Positions 44,722 to 55,500 of a stretch of 64,000 bases of DNA are shown here, in pieces. The notes under the pieces were generated by a model, which was given only the letters and a program-made list of their open reading frames with translations, was not told where the DNA came from and searched no databases. Position numbers and translations under genes: made by a program. Position 1 is the stretch's first letter, and each line of letters opens with the position of its first letter. Source of the stretch: CAYNFR01 sp964396595 (GTDB lineage: Bacteria > Bacteroidota > Bacteroidia > Chitinophagales > Saprospiraceae); contig CAYNFR010000008.1 in the NCBI GenBank assembly GCA_964396595.1, positions 1-64,000 of the forward strand. Direction: 5' to 3'.

Positions 44722-46212
44722 TTATAATTTCTTGCCTAGCGTGATCCTGAAATGGAGACGATTATTATCAATGCCTATGAATTGATTTCGAGATTCTTCT
44801 ATCAAGGCATAGGGGCTGTATCTACCACTCACAGAGCTATATTGCGCGGAGATGTCAACATAAAATTCATCCCCTCTGTATCCTAAACCGCCACTTAATC
44901 CAAGATTGGGTTTAACAGTTGCATTTTTAGTAGGTGTTCCTAACATATTTGCCCCCGCTCTGAAACGGAGATTGTTCATGGCAAGCTCAGTGCCTACTTT
45001 AATATTTATGACTTGATCAAATTGACGAGATGCCGCGTCGTTAAGGTCTCTCTCTATGAATTGGTTAATAGGATCATTTCCACCAAGGTTAAAAGAAATT
45101 CTGCGGAAATCGACATATTCGACATCAGCAGTAAGAAAACCTTTTAATTCATTACTCAATGAATAAACATGACCCAGACCTATAATAGCTCTGAAGGGCG
45201 TGGTGATATTGTATTCAAATGGTTCAAGATCCCCTGAGCTTCCTTGAAATCTCTCAAATCCCGCGGGAGAATTGATCGCATAATTGATTTCTGTATAATA
45301 AGTATCCTCCAATGCCATGAAGGTTGGGGAATGTACGGCAGCAGCGATACGTGTACGTGGTGTTATCTTGTAAATAATACCGGCTTTCAGATTAATACCT
45401 ACGCCGGAAATAGATAAGCGCTCATCAAAGTTGAGTGACTCGAAGATGGGAACTTGTTGGCCGGGGTCTGACTCAGCGTAGAACTTGTTTTCGTTTAATC
45501 TGGCTATAGGTATTCCCAACGTAAAACCATAAGAGAATTTGTTTTTTACATTCGAAGCATAGGTTACGAAGAGTTCGTGCATTGTGCCACGTGTTTCGAT
45601 AGTTTGTTCCCGTGCGATCACCTCTCTGAATGTTCTAAAATCGGTATCGTATTCTGAACCATTGTCAAAGTTAAAAATGACACCGGCATCAAACGCAGGC
45701 CCCCCTTCAAATGCATCTAACTCTGCCGGTGTCTGACCGGTGGCTTGTTCGAGAAAGCGTTCTGCTATTGTTCCCGGAGAATTTCCGCTATATCTGGTTC
45801 TGGTGCGGAATTCAGCAATTTTATTGAAGCCTATAGCGATGTTAGCACTTTTGATATTGGGATTAAAAGGTTCGTAAGCGAATACTGCCCCCAGGTTATC
45901 TAGTTGGATTGCTCGATCTGATGCTGTATTTCTTGTGCCAGCCAAGGTTCCGGAACTGGAGATAAATGGGGCACCTAGTGAAAAAGTAAATTCTGACTTT
46001 CTGAATTCTGCGATGCCTGCAGGGTTCGTGTTGGCCACGGATATGTCTGCCCCTAGAGCAGTGAATGCACCTCCCACACCTGCCACTCGTGCTGTAGCAG
46101 AAGGCTCGAGCATTGAAAACTTGAGTGCGTCAAAGACATTTTGACTGAGTAATGTAACATTACAGAAGGGGGATGCGATAGCTATACAGCAAATTAATAA
46201 TCGAGCTTTCAT
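44722..46212 (-). CDS. Outer membrane OmpP1/FadL-type transport protein
   Basis: This 496-residue protein has a signal at the N-terminus (MKARLLICCIAIASPFC), followed by the FadL-like hatch pattern (ARVAGVGGAFTALGADISVANTNPAGIAEFRKSEF). A beta-barrel body with alternating strands fills the rest and ends in a Leu rather than an aromatic residue. Members import hydrophobic compounds through the outer membrane. The substrate is unknown. Confidence 0.82.
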   Translation of the reverse strand: MKARLLICCIAIASPFCNVTLLSQNVFDALKFSMLEPSATARVAGVGGAFTALGADISVANTNPAGIAEFRKSEFTFSLGAPFISSSGTLAGTRNTASDRAIQLDNLGAVFAYEPFNPNIKSANIAIGFNKIAEFRTRTRYSGNSPGTIAERFLEQATGQTPAELDAFEGGPAFDAGVIFNFDNGSEYDTDFRTFREVIAREQTIETRGTMHELFVTYASNVKNKFSYGFTLGIPIARLNENKFYAESDPGQQVPIFESLNFDERLSISGVGINLKAGIIYKITPRTRIAAAVHSPTFMALEDTYYTEINYAINSPAGFERFQGSSGDLEPFEYNITTPFRAIIGLGHVYSLSNELKGFLTADVEYVDFRRISFNLGGNDPINQFIERDLNDAASRQFDQVINIKVGTELAMNNLRFRAGANMLGTPTKNATVKPNLGLSGGLGYRGDEFYVDISAQYSSVSGRYSPYALIEESRNQFIGIDNNRLHFRITLGKKL

Positions 46213-46239
46213 ATCCAGTTGTGTTTAATGGTTAGTTCT

Positions 46240-46276
46240 AAAAAAAATGGGTGACAGAAGGTATTCCATCACCCAT
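46240..46276 (-). terminator. Terminator of the Ser/Arg-rich secreted protein gene
   Basis: ATGGGTGA (46247-46254) pairs with TCACCCAT (46269-46276). On the minus strand a run of eight T follows. It separates the 46307-47305 gene from the FadL-type gene. Confidence 0.85.
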
Positions 46277-46306
46277 ACTTTTATCGTTTGCAGCTGTGAC
46301 AGCTGA

Positions 46307-47305
46307 CTATCTCGGGCTTGATCTAGGTGCACTGCCTGCACTGCTTGATCGTGCACTTCCCCCTCCCATAGAAGCTCCACTTCTAGGGCTGGCACTTGCT
46401 CCACTGTTCATTGAGCTAGATCTACTACTTGCATTTGAGTTGAAAGTGCTGTTTCTTGGAGCAGCACTTCTTGGAGCAGCTGAGGTGTTAACTACACGCG
46501 CACTATTGGTTGTTGAGCGTGCAGAATTTACAGAAGAACTTGTGTTTCCAGTGTTTCTTACAGAAGTAGAGCCGACTCTGGAAGAGCTTACGTTGTCAAA
46601 ACCGCCTACTGTGCGACCACTCTGTGTAGAAGTAGTTGTTACACCTGATCTTCTCGCTGCTGGAGCGGATGCTGTAGTGGCGGCTCTCGCATTGTTGAAA
46701 TTGTTCGTCTGAACATTGTTTACGACATAAGGAGGGCAATATAATGCATTTCCAAAGCCAAATCCATTTCCTGCGAACGCTCCACCACCGAAAGTATTAA
46801 ATCCATTTCCTACGAATCCGTTTCCTATGAATGTGTTACCTACAAACCCTCGGTTGTAAAATCCGAAAAATGGATCGTAAGCTCCTACACCCCATGGAGA
46901 AGCACCTACCAATCGAGTGTTAGAAAACGCTAGACTGTTGAATCCTCCATAACCAAAAGGAGAGTAAGGATTAAAAAATGCATTTCCACCAAAGTAACCG
47001 ACTCCAAATCTAGTGAAGCGATTTCTGTTTATTCTATTCGTGAAGTGAAACGCATCAATATCATAGTCGCTCTCACGATAAGACAAGTACTCATCATACT
47101 CATCCATCTCTCTAGTATTGCTGAAAGAATTATCACCGTATGCGTAGTACTCGCCACTGTCGTCAAACGAGTTATTAACTAGGTTGAATTCTCTCTCAGT
47201 TTCAGGCATTGCGCTGAAATACAGATCATCAAATTGTGCCATCAAGGATGAACCAGTGATAGACACCACAAACATTCCAACTGCGGAGAAAAACAATTTT
47301 TTCAT
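46307..47305 (-). CDS. Secreted low-complexity protein (Gly/Asn repeats, Ser/Arg-rich tail)
   Basis: This 332-residue protein has a signal peptide (MKKLFFSAVGMFVVS...LMAQ). The acidic, tyrosine-rich first half is followed by short repeats around residues 150-190 (FVGNTFIGNGFVGNGF). From about 215 to the end it is almost only Ser, Ala, Arg, Thr, Gly and Asn, which suggests disorder. The end SAGSAPRSSPR has no T9SS domain. No enzyme motif is visible, so it may be a matrix or surface-adhesion protein. Confidence 0.65.
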   Translation of the reverse strand: MKKLFFSAVGMFVVSITGSSLMAQFDDLYFSAMPETEREFNLVNNSFDDSGEYYAYGDNSFSNTREMDEYDEYLSYRESDYDIDAFHFTNRINRNRFTRFGVGYFGGNAFFNPYSPFGYGGFNSLAFSNTRLVGASPWGVGAYDPFFGFYNRGFVGNTFIGNGFVGNGFNTFGGGAFAGNGFGFGNALYCPPYVVNNVQTNNFNNARAATTASAPAARRSGVTTTSTQSGRTVGGFDNVSSSRVGSTSVRNTGNTSSSVNSARSTTNSARVVNTSAAPRSAAPRNSTFNSNASSRSSSMNSGASASPRSGASMGGGSARSSSAGSAPRSSPR

Positions 47306-47564
47306 GTCTTTAAATTTAATCGTTACTAATATTGACCCTAAAGTTATATAATATTTTTTGATTCGTAAGTTAAGAATTGCTTAAAGATAATTTAATCCCT
47401 TCCAAATTACGCCTCTTCATTACATAACTACTTGTATAAAGCATCGAGCGACGAGAAAGTTCTCAAATTTACTACCTTTCAAAAATATTAACATTTAGTT
47501 GCTTTAGCAACTAAATGAGTCTTAATGTATCCTTATTATCGCTTGTAAGCATACAGAGTATTCT

Positions 47565-47572
47565 TACCTTTG
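47565..47572 (+). promoter_or_regulatory. Bacteroidota -7 promoter box for proS
   Basis: TACCTTTG lies 20 bases before the ATG at 47593. It falls inside the longer frame that opens at 47515, which argues for 47593 as the true start. Confidence 0.65.
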
Positions 47573-47592
47573 GCGGCTCAAAAGAAAAGAGA

Positions 47593-49059
47593 ATGAGTAA
47601 AGAAATTACCTCAAGAGCTGAGAATTATTCTCAATGGTATCTAGACATCGTTAAAAAGGCTGAATTAGCAGACAACTCAGCCGTAAAGGGATGTATGGTT
47701 ATAAAACCTCATGGATATGCCTTGTGGGAAAACATGCGTGATCAGCTAGATAGGATGTTCAAAGAGACCGGGCATGTGAATGCTTATTTTCCCTTATTTA
47801 TTCCCAAGAGTTTTCTGAGCAAAGAGGCAGATCATGTCAAAGGATTTGCAAAAGAATGTGCAGTGGTTACGCATTATAGGTTAATGGATAATCCTGATGG
47901 GAGCGGTGTAGTGGTGGATCCTGAAGCTAAGCTAGAGGAGGAATTGATTATAAGACCTACGTCGGAAACCATAATATGGAATACGTACAAGGATTGGATT
48001 CAATCTTATCGCGACCTGCCGTTGTTAATCAATCAATGGGCCAATGTAGTCAGATGGGAAATGCGCACAAGACCATTTTTGCGTACGACAGAGTTTTTAT
48101 GGCAAGAAGGGCATACAGCACATGCGACTAAAGCAGAAGCAATAAGCGAGGCGAAATTAATTCATGAAATTTATGCTCGTTTTGCAGAGGATTATATGGC
48201 GATGCCTGTAATCAAAGGCACTAAATCAGGCAATGAAAGATTTGCGGGTGCTGTCGAGACATACACTATAGAAGCACTGATGCAGGATGGAAAAGCCTTA
48301 CAAGCAGGCACTTCCCATTTTCTTGGTCAAAATTTTGCCAAAGCATTTGATGTCAAATATCTGGACGATAAGAATCAAGCAGAGTATGTGTGGGCAACAT
48401 CATGGGGCGTCTCTACAAGATTGATTGGAGGACTGATTATGACACATTCAGATGACCATGGCCTCGTAATGCCACCAAGACTTGCTCCTATCCAAGTGGT
48501 TATTGTTCCGATTCCTAAGCCGAATCCACAATTGATGGAAGTGGCCGAAAGAATAACTGCATCACTGCGGCAAGAAGGCATCAGAGTCTTAATCGATCGC
48601 GATGACAAGAAAAGACCCGGATTTAAGTTTGCTGAATATGAAATGAAAGGTATTCCAGTGAGATTGGGTATTGGTGACAGAGACCTTGCAAATAATATGA
48701 TCGAAATCGCACGAAGGGACACAGGGGAGAAAACTAATCATCCTCTGGGCATGATTGCTGAAGTGGTCAAGAACTTACTGGATGACATCCAAGTCTCTTT
48801 GCTCAACAGAGCCAAAGCATTTCGTGCCGAAATGACAACAGAGGTCAATGATTTTAAGTCATTCGAAGAAATACTGGAAGATAAGGGCGGATTTATCTCT
48901 GCGCATTGGGACGGAACGACGGAAACGGAGCTCAGAATTAAGGACTTAACCAAAGCGACTATACGTTGTATTCCTGATGACAGTGTGCTAGAATCGGGTA
49001 AAGATTTAATCTCAGGTAAGCCTTCACATCAAAGGGTAATTTTTGCCCGTGCTTACTAG
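47593..49059 (+). CDS. proS: Proline--tRNA ligase, archaeal/eukaryotic-type
   Basis: This 488-residue class II synthetase is of the short, type 3 form used by Bacteroidota. It lacks the editing insertion found in the E. coli enzyme. The N-terminus MSKEITSRAENYSQWYLDIV and the motif-2 region (RPTSETIIWNTYKDWIQSYRDLP, TRPFLRTTEFLWQEGHTAH) are clear. The start at 47593 is chosen because a -7 box lies upstream and the extra 26 residues at 47515 do not match the family. Confidence 0.96.
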   Translation: MSKEITSRAENYSQWYLDIVKKAELADNSAVKGCMVIKPHGYALWENMRDQLDRMFKETGHVNAYFPLFIPKSFLSKEADHVKGFAKECAVVTHYRLMDNPDGSGVVVDPEAKLEEELIIRPTSETIIWNTYKDWIQSYRDLPLLINQWANVVRWEMRTRPFLRTTEFLWQEGHTAHATKAEAISEAKLIHEIYARFAEDYMAMPVIKGTKSGNERFAGAVETYTIEALMQDGKALQAGTSHFLGQNFAKAFDVKYLDDKNQAEYVWATSWGVSTRLIGGLIMTHSDDHGLVMPPRLAPIQVVIVPIPKPNPQLMEVAERITASLRQEGIRVLIDRDDKKRPGFKFAEYEMKGIPVRLGIGDRDLANNMIEIARRDTGEKTNHPLGMIAEVVKNLLDDIQVSLLNRAKAFRAEMTTEVNDFKSFEEILEDKGGFISAHWDGTTETELRIKDLTKATIRCIPDDSVLESGKDLISGKPSHQRVIFARAY

Positions 49060-49167
49060 TTAAATTATAGGTATTTCATATCGGCATGAACTGTTGGCCA
49101 TTCATTTTTAGATCCACATACATTGGCAATGACAGCAAGTTTTCGGTCGCAATTACCCTATCCGTTC

Positions 49168-49185
49168 ATTGGGTGTCAACCCAAT
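49168..49185 (+). other. Small inverted repeat after proS
   Basis: ATTGGG and CCCAAT face each other around TGTCAA. The repeat is followed by AAAAC, not a T run, so it is a weak candidate terminator. The rest of the spacer 49060-49323 shows nothing else. Confidence 0.35.
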
Positions 49186-49323
49186 AAAACATATTAAAAA
49201 TATTTCTATATTTTTCTTTCATATATAGGATAGTTTATATATTTACGCCCTGAATGTGTTCCTACCTGATTTTGATTGATTTAGATCTGACATTTAATTT
49301 TGATTTGTCTTAACTACTAGATT

Positions 49324-52300
49324 ATGGCCATGCACTATTTTAAAAGGGGTATAACAACCAGCGTTATTTCTGTCGTATTGATGCTATTTATTAGCAGTAC
49401 CGTTTCTGCACAGATTGAGGCGATAGGAACATGTGATGGAGTGGACACGAGCTATCGATATGCCATATCCATTACGAATCTTGATGCTAGTACGCCCTAC
49501 ACCATTACAAGCAATGGCAATGCAGTTATCACCAATACGACTGTGGGAGCAACTTACACTATCTCTGGACTAATTTATGCTGATGGAACAGAATCTGTAG
49601 AAGTTAAAGTTATAGCTAATCCGAGTACGACTCAGGACACGTTGACTTTTACTGTTCATGAAGTTCTGTGTGTAGATGCTAACAAGGATGGTACAATGGA
49701 TTTTAATAAAGCTACCTGTGATTACACTGTGCCGGTACCCAACAGCGGAACAATTGTGTCAACAGTTGCACCCTATAGTGGTAATTCTGTGTACTTATAT
49801 ATATTAGCAGATTCAGCGGGTGTGGTACATAACCCCATAGCGCATAATTATTCTGGTCATTTTACGAATCTTGCCGATGGAATGTATCGCGTCAGTGCAT
49901 ATCATTTTTTAAGCACAGCTGAAGCAGCTGGATTTATAGCTGACTTGACACCTGGATCAAGTGATCTAGATGATTTCGGTAGCTCTAGTACTCCGGTATG
50001 TTATAATTTTTGCGGTAGTGCAACATACACGGTTGACTGTGGATGTATTGTTAATATAGATACGCATCCTATTGATGAAGAGGTTTGCGAAGACGATCCT
50101 GTAATTTTTGAAGTGGCTGCATCTATTACGCCACCAATACCTCCTAGTGGTGTATTATTATATCAATGGCAAATAAAGTCGGGGGCCGGAGCATTTGGCA
50201 ATGTTTCAGGTGCAACCGACTCTATATATCAGATAGCGTCAGCTGCTGTGTCTATGGACAATGATAGCTTCAGAGTTATTGTGACGCTAGATGTATCAGG
50301 AGTTGCGATATGTCGCGATACTTCATCTGCTGTGGCTCTCAAGGTCAACGGCAAGCCGGTATTTGATGATACCGTAACTGCTACCGTGTGTAGTGATGAC
50401 GAAATCGGAATTGTTTTAGCTGTAACCGGTGCTTCGGTAGCTGCGGATAGTTTCAGAATTGTAAGTATAGATAGCAATGGACTAGTATCTTCCGCTGGCT
50501 CACCTACAACTGGCGTTACAGCTGATGTGAATTTCATCTCGGGTCATGCCTGGACAAATACCACTGGTGCGCCGGTCGATGTCAGTTATTCTATATCGCC
50601 GATCAGCGCGAGTGGGTGTATCGGAGACACTGTTCAGATAATGGTTACCATTACGCCTGCTCCCTCTTATGCCGGTCCGGATATCGTGACCGTGTGTAGC
50701 GGTGAATCTATAGGTGTTACTATACCAACGCTTGACGATAATAGTCTCGCAATGGATAGCTTTGTTATAAGCTCGTTTGTAAGTTCTAACCTAAGTGGCA
50801 CAGCAACTGCAGGAGGCACTACAAACACAAGCTTCCTCGCGAACGACGAGTTTGTGAATATAAGTGGTGCTCCTGATAGCGTCAAATTTACAGTCACACC
50901 ATATTCAGGTGGTTGTGTAGGTGAATCATTCGAAATTATTGTTATCGTTAATCCTGAGCCTCTATTTACCACAGATTTGAGCACTACTGTTTGTAGCGAT
51001 ACAGAGATAGCTGTTAATTTGCCGACGGTGGATGATAACTCACTGGCGATAGACAGTTTTACGATAACCGCTATTGTTGGGGATAGCTTGTCTGGCATGG
51101 CTTCTACAGGAAATGGTTTAACTGCAGTGACGTATATAGCTTCAGATGTCTTCACGAATACATCTACTGTATTGGATAGCGTAATTTATACCGTAACGCC
51201 ATATAGTGGATCATGTATTGGTGAGTCATTCACTATTGTAGTGAAGATTGCTCCGGAACCTGTTGCTTATGATCCTGAGCCGATGGTATGTAGCGATGAA
51301 GCATTATCAATTACACTTCAAGACCTTATCACCAATGGGCTGAGTAATGTTGCATTTACTTGGTACGCAACAGCTACAGACAGCGTATCGGGTGAAACCA
51401 CCACGAGTTCTACGGCATCAAGTATAACGGATGTACTGACGAATGTTACAGGTAGTGATCAGGTGGTCGTGTATACCGTCATACCGACGAGTGCCGCAGG
51501 TGATGGTTCGTGCGTGGGTGATACATTCTATATTACGGTAACTGTCCAAAGCGAACCTGTGGGTCAAGACAGCGACGTAGAGGTATGTAGTGGAGAGGCG
51601 CTTGACATAGATCTTGAAGCAAGTATTACAAACGGGGTATCGCTTAAAGGATTCTTATATACAGTAAGTTCATCAGATGCAGGAGCAGTAGCAGCTGGTG
51701 CGGCAAGAACAGATACAACCCTTTCTAACATCACAGATACCTATACAAACACGTCAAGCTCGGTAGTGACTATTACATATACCGTGACACCAGTGAGCAC
51801 AAGTGGTTGTGTAGGGGATGCCTTTGAGGTAGAAGTAGAGGTGCGTCCTGAACCGATTTTAGCGTCACTTGATACTGATGTATGCAGCAATACAGCTTCA
51901 GGTGTAGTATTGGCAGTGGCATCAGGATCAGTTGCAGCAGACAGTTATAATATTGTAAACATTAATAATAATGGTTTGACAGCTACTGCCGGCTCACCAT
52001 CGAGCGGTACAACAACAGATGTCAATGAAATAGCTGATGATGCATGGGAGAATAAAACCTCGGCTTCGGTGGATGTCGTCTATTCGATTATCCCTGTAAG
52101 TGAGGCAGGATGCGTAGGGGATACATTTTATGTCACATTGACAATCGATCCGGAGGCGGTGGTAGAAGCTGGTTCTTCTATCACAATCTGTTCTAATGGA
52201 TCTGTAGAATTGTCAAGCTTAAGTGCGACCATTACTGGAGGAGCATCAGATGGAACATGGAGCTCGACTTCCGGAACATTTGATAATGCCCAGTTCTCAA

Positions 52301-52464
52301 CTGCAATGACCTTTACACCGAGCACAGCACAGATAGATGCAGGATTTGCCATCTTGACCTTGACATCGGATGATCCTACCGGAGAATGTGGTCCGGAATC
52401 GGATACGGTAACAATTTACATCAATGATGTAAGATGTAGCCAGTTCCCTTGGAACGGAAACTAA
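49324..52464 (+). CDS. Giant secreted protein of tandem PKD-like repeats
   Basis: This 1046-residue protein has a signal peptide (residues 1-30, ending VSAQ). A mixed N-terminal region and one Ig/PKD-like domain follow (about 240-345). Then come six repeats of roughly 100 residues starting near 353, 455, 555, 654, 752 and 851. Each opens with VCSxx and closes with G-C-V/I-G-D/E. It ends RCSQFPWNGN, with no T9SS sorting domain. Calcium-binding or adhesive function is possible; none is proven. Confidence 0.8.
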   Translation: MAMHYFKRGITTSVISVVLMLFISSTVSAQIEAIGTCDGVDTSYRYAISITNLDASTPYTITSNGNAVITNTTVGATYTISGLIYADGTESVEVKVIANPSTTQDTLTFTVHEVLCVDANKDGTMDFNKATCDYTVPVPNSGTIVSTVAPYSGNSVYLYILADSAGVVHNPIAHNYSGHFTNLADGMYRVSAYHFLSTAEAAGFIADLTPGSSDLDDFGSSSTPVCYNFCGSATYTVDCGCIVNIDTHPIDEEVCEDDPVIFEVAASITPPIPPSGVLLYQWQIKSGAGAFGNVSGATDSIYQIASAAVSMDNDSFRVIVTLDVSGVAICRDTSSAVALKVNGKPVFDDTVTATVCSDDEIGIVLAVTGASVAADSFRIVSIDSNGLVSSAGSPTTGVTADVNFISGHAWTNTTGAPVDVSYSISPISASGCIGDTVQIMVTITPAPSYAGPDIVTVCSGESIGVTIPTLDDNSLAMDSFVISSFVSSNLSGTATAGGTTNTSFLANDEFVNISGAPDSVKFTVTPYSGGCVGESFEIIVIVNPEPLFTTDLSTTVCSDTEIAVNLPTVDDNSLAIDSFTITAIVGDSLSGMASTGNGLTAVTYIASDVFTNTSTVLDSVIYTVTPYSGSCIGESFTIVVKIAPEPVAYDPEPMVCSDEALSITLQDLITNGLSNVAFTWYATATDSVSGETTTSSTASSITDVLTNVTGSDQVVVYTVIPTSAAGDGSCVGDTFYITVTVQSEPVGQDSDVEVCSGEALDIDLEASITNGVSLKGFLYTVSSSDAGAVAAGAARTDTTLSNITDTYTNTSSSVVTITYTVTPVSTSGCVGDAFEVEVEVRPEPILASLDTDVCSNTASGVVLAVASGSVAADSYNIVNINNNGLTATAGSPSSGTTTDVNEIADDAWENKTSASVDVVYSIIPVSEAGCVGDTFYVTLTIDPEAVVEAGSSITICSNGSVELSSLSATITGGASDGTWSSTSGTFDNAQFSTAMTFTPSTAQIDAGFAILTLTSDDPTGECGPESDTVTIYINDVRCSQFPWNGN

Positions 52465-52508
52465 TAGATATCTAGCGTCGATATGACGTAAAGAAATAAA
52501 TGCGACGA

Positions 52509-52538
52509 GGCCTATCTGCCCTTATGGGTGGATAGGCC
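52509..52538 (+). other. Strong hairpin between two giant secreted-protein genes
   Basis: GGCCTATCTGCCC (52509-52521) pairs with GGGTGGATAGGCC (52526-52538) around TTAT, with two G-U pairs. It is followed by AAAGTCTC and not by a T run. It lies between the 1046-residue and 1476-residue genes and may limit readthrough or protect the upstream mRNA end. Confidence 0.8.
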
Positions 52539-52571
52539 AAAGTCTCAAGATAACTACAAGAAAACTACACT

Positions 52572-55500
52572 ATGAGGACATCCTATGTCCCTATGACATT
52601 ATTCTATTGGGTGATGATCATGCTCGGTCTGTCATTCAATTATGTGCTGTTGGCAAGTGAATCTGCACTTCACCATGTGTCCTATTCAATCATATCTTCT
52701 TGCCAAGATGAGTCAAATAAAAGGGCTGCTCGGGAGAACGAGTATTTTATGACTATAGAGATCAATTCTCTAGTGGCGGATTACGAGGATTTTCAGATTT
52801 ATTGGGATGGTCGTGTTATAGGGCAATTTCATGTGGATGGAGTTAGTCTGCCATTTAAAAGATCGATGGGTCCTTTTGAATATACATCTGTCGGGGGTGG
52901 ATATTCTGAGTTTATTATTCAGTCTTTGAACATGGGTGCGAGTGATACCATGTATATCAGAGAAGTGGCCTGTGGGCTTGTCACCAATAATGGTCTAAAT
53001 CGCGCAGGATATACTTGTAATAGAGGTAATATAAGTGTAATGGCTCAGACCGCACCTGAAGAGGTAATCGGCCCGATGATTCCGGAAAAGACATATGTGT
53101 TCATATTGATGCGTGGCGGTCTTGTAGTGGCTAAGAATTTCAGTGGGCGTTTTGATGGGGTGGATGATCTCCAAGATTACGAGATTCATGCGTTTGCAAG
53201 TTCGTTTGAGACTTCGGCAGCGTTTCTGAGTAGCATTATAGTTGGAGAAGCTTTGGATCAGCGGAACTTGGATGTCTGTTATGGTTTATGTGGTATTTAC
53301 CGTGTAAAAACAGATTGTTCGTCATTTGCATTAGCATTGGAGAAGCTTGTTAATGGATCATTCGTTGTACGACTGGGAGATACTATTCGCTTTGACATCA
53401 TCGTGCGCAACATTGGATCTATTCCCGGTTATGATATTGTCGTACAGGATACCCCACCTTCCGAATTAACTTTTCTTTCTTCTATCAGTCCGATGTGGAA
53501 TCAGGATTACAGTAGCGTAGCTATTCCTGAATTATTACCGGGAAGTGCTATCGTTCTACCTATGTTCTTTAAAGTTACAGGCCAAAATGAAACGGGCATT
53601 GTCGTTAACGCCGCTCAGTTAGAATTTGCGACGGATATTAAGGGTAAATCTGACCCTGCTTTTAACAGCGCCAATCCATTGGTTAATGGGGGAATATTTG
53701 AGGCGGATCGCGATAGTGCGCAGATATTGATTCTTGACAGCTGGTGTAGGGTTAATTTCAATTTTTACATCAGCAGAAACACATTATGTGCCGGAGGCAG
53801 TGTCTCTGTTACACCGATGATTAACAATGCAAGTCCACCTTTGGAATATTACTGGCGATTTAATAATCAATTTATATCGTCAGACTCTTTTTTATTTATA
53901 GCCAATCCACAGAGCAAGCATTTTGGTTCATATTCGTTGACTATTGTTGATTCAATTGGTTGTTCTGCTACTCGCCAGTTTAATATTGAGCCTATTAACA
54001 ATGCAGACATTATCGCTTGTTATAGTGATGTGACGATAGGTATTGACGAATCTTGTCGTATAGATATCACACCTGATATGATTACGCGTGCATATTTCAG
54101 TGGTCGAGAGGACTATCTTGTAGAAACGCGCTCTCCCTCCGGAGAGTTGATAGATCCTACTAAGTTGGCGTCATATGGTGAACTTGAGTATATCGAAGCG
54201 AGATTGGTCAATCCATGTAATAAGGCCATTAAATGCTGGACGAGGGTGAAGCTCGTGTATGACAATCTCCCTATTTATAATCATTACACGGATAGCTTAT
54301 TTACTAATTGTAATTATGATCTCTCTGCTGATGCGACGAGTATTCTTGATCAATTCAACCGCGAAAATTTTGATACAATATTGAGCGCTGCTGAATATGA
54401 ATTAAAGCTCAATCAGCAATCATGTATTCGGTCCTGGGACGTCGTTACACGAGATGTGTTTCTACGGGATACAGATATGTGTCGAGATAATGTAGTCGGC
54501 AGGATTTATTCTGTAGAGCAGCGTAACGGTCTGATGCCGATTGATACTGTTTTACTGAGAATCGGGTCAATTGGTACACAGGATTTAATGTTTCCGTCAG
54601 ATGTAGAAAATGCTTTTTGTAATGGGGATATCAGCCCGACAGCGTTGAGCTCATTTCCTTTACTCCTATATCGTGGTGATACGATTTCATTAATGGATAA
54701 GCGTTTCAGTGGGGATGGAGACTATTATTGTTCTATGGGTATCAAGTACTCTGACCAATATTATACTTCTCAATGTCTCAGTGGCACAGCTAAGGTAGTG
54801 AGGAGTTGGACGGCACTAGATTGGTGTACGAATCAAGTGAAGCATGCCATACAATATATATATACACGTGATATGATGCCTCCTTTAACGGTGATAAATG
54901 CAGACACTATAAGGATCCAAGCATCTAATGATAATTGTAGAGGGACTATAGATGTAAGAGAATTCATAGAAGCGACTGATGATTGTGATCCTTCACCACG
55001 TATCGAGATACTTAGCGCCATGCCTGTTGCAGGAAGTACTGTATTTGATTTAGAAATAGGATATCATTCATTGACAATTAAGGCGATAGATCAATGTGGT
55101 AATTATGTTCTTGATACGATCATGGTACATGTTATTGACGATAAACCACCTGTTGGTATACTCAAGGAAATCCTCACGGTCACCGTATCTTCTTCTGATG
55201 TATTTCCGATTTTGATTCCGATTGAAGTATTTGACTCCGGCAGCCATGATGGAGAATGCGGATCGGTTGAATTAAGTATTGTAAGGAAGTATGAATATGG
55301 CCAATTGTTGCCATTAGGGAGGTCATTGGCTGATGTATTCCTGACGTGTATCGAGCCGCTAACTCTTGATATAAATGGTGACAATCTATTGACGATTGAT
55401 GAGCTGTTTCAACCTTATTTATCGATATGCTGTAGAGATATTGGCCATATTATTCCTGTTATCATAAGAATACAGGATGTCCAAGGTAATCTCACGGAAC

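Noticed and set aside
46251..46712. 153-residue Leu/Ala/Pro-rich frame on the plus strand
   Set aside because: It is the antisense shadow of the Ser/Arg-rich secreted protein and of a terminator; its composition is what such a codon pattern gives on the other strand.
50383..52170. DNA tandem repeat or CRISPR-like array
   Set aside because: The similarity is at the protein level, with about 300-base units and divergent codons; it reflects protein domains.
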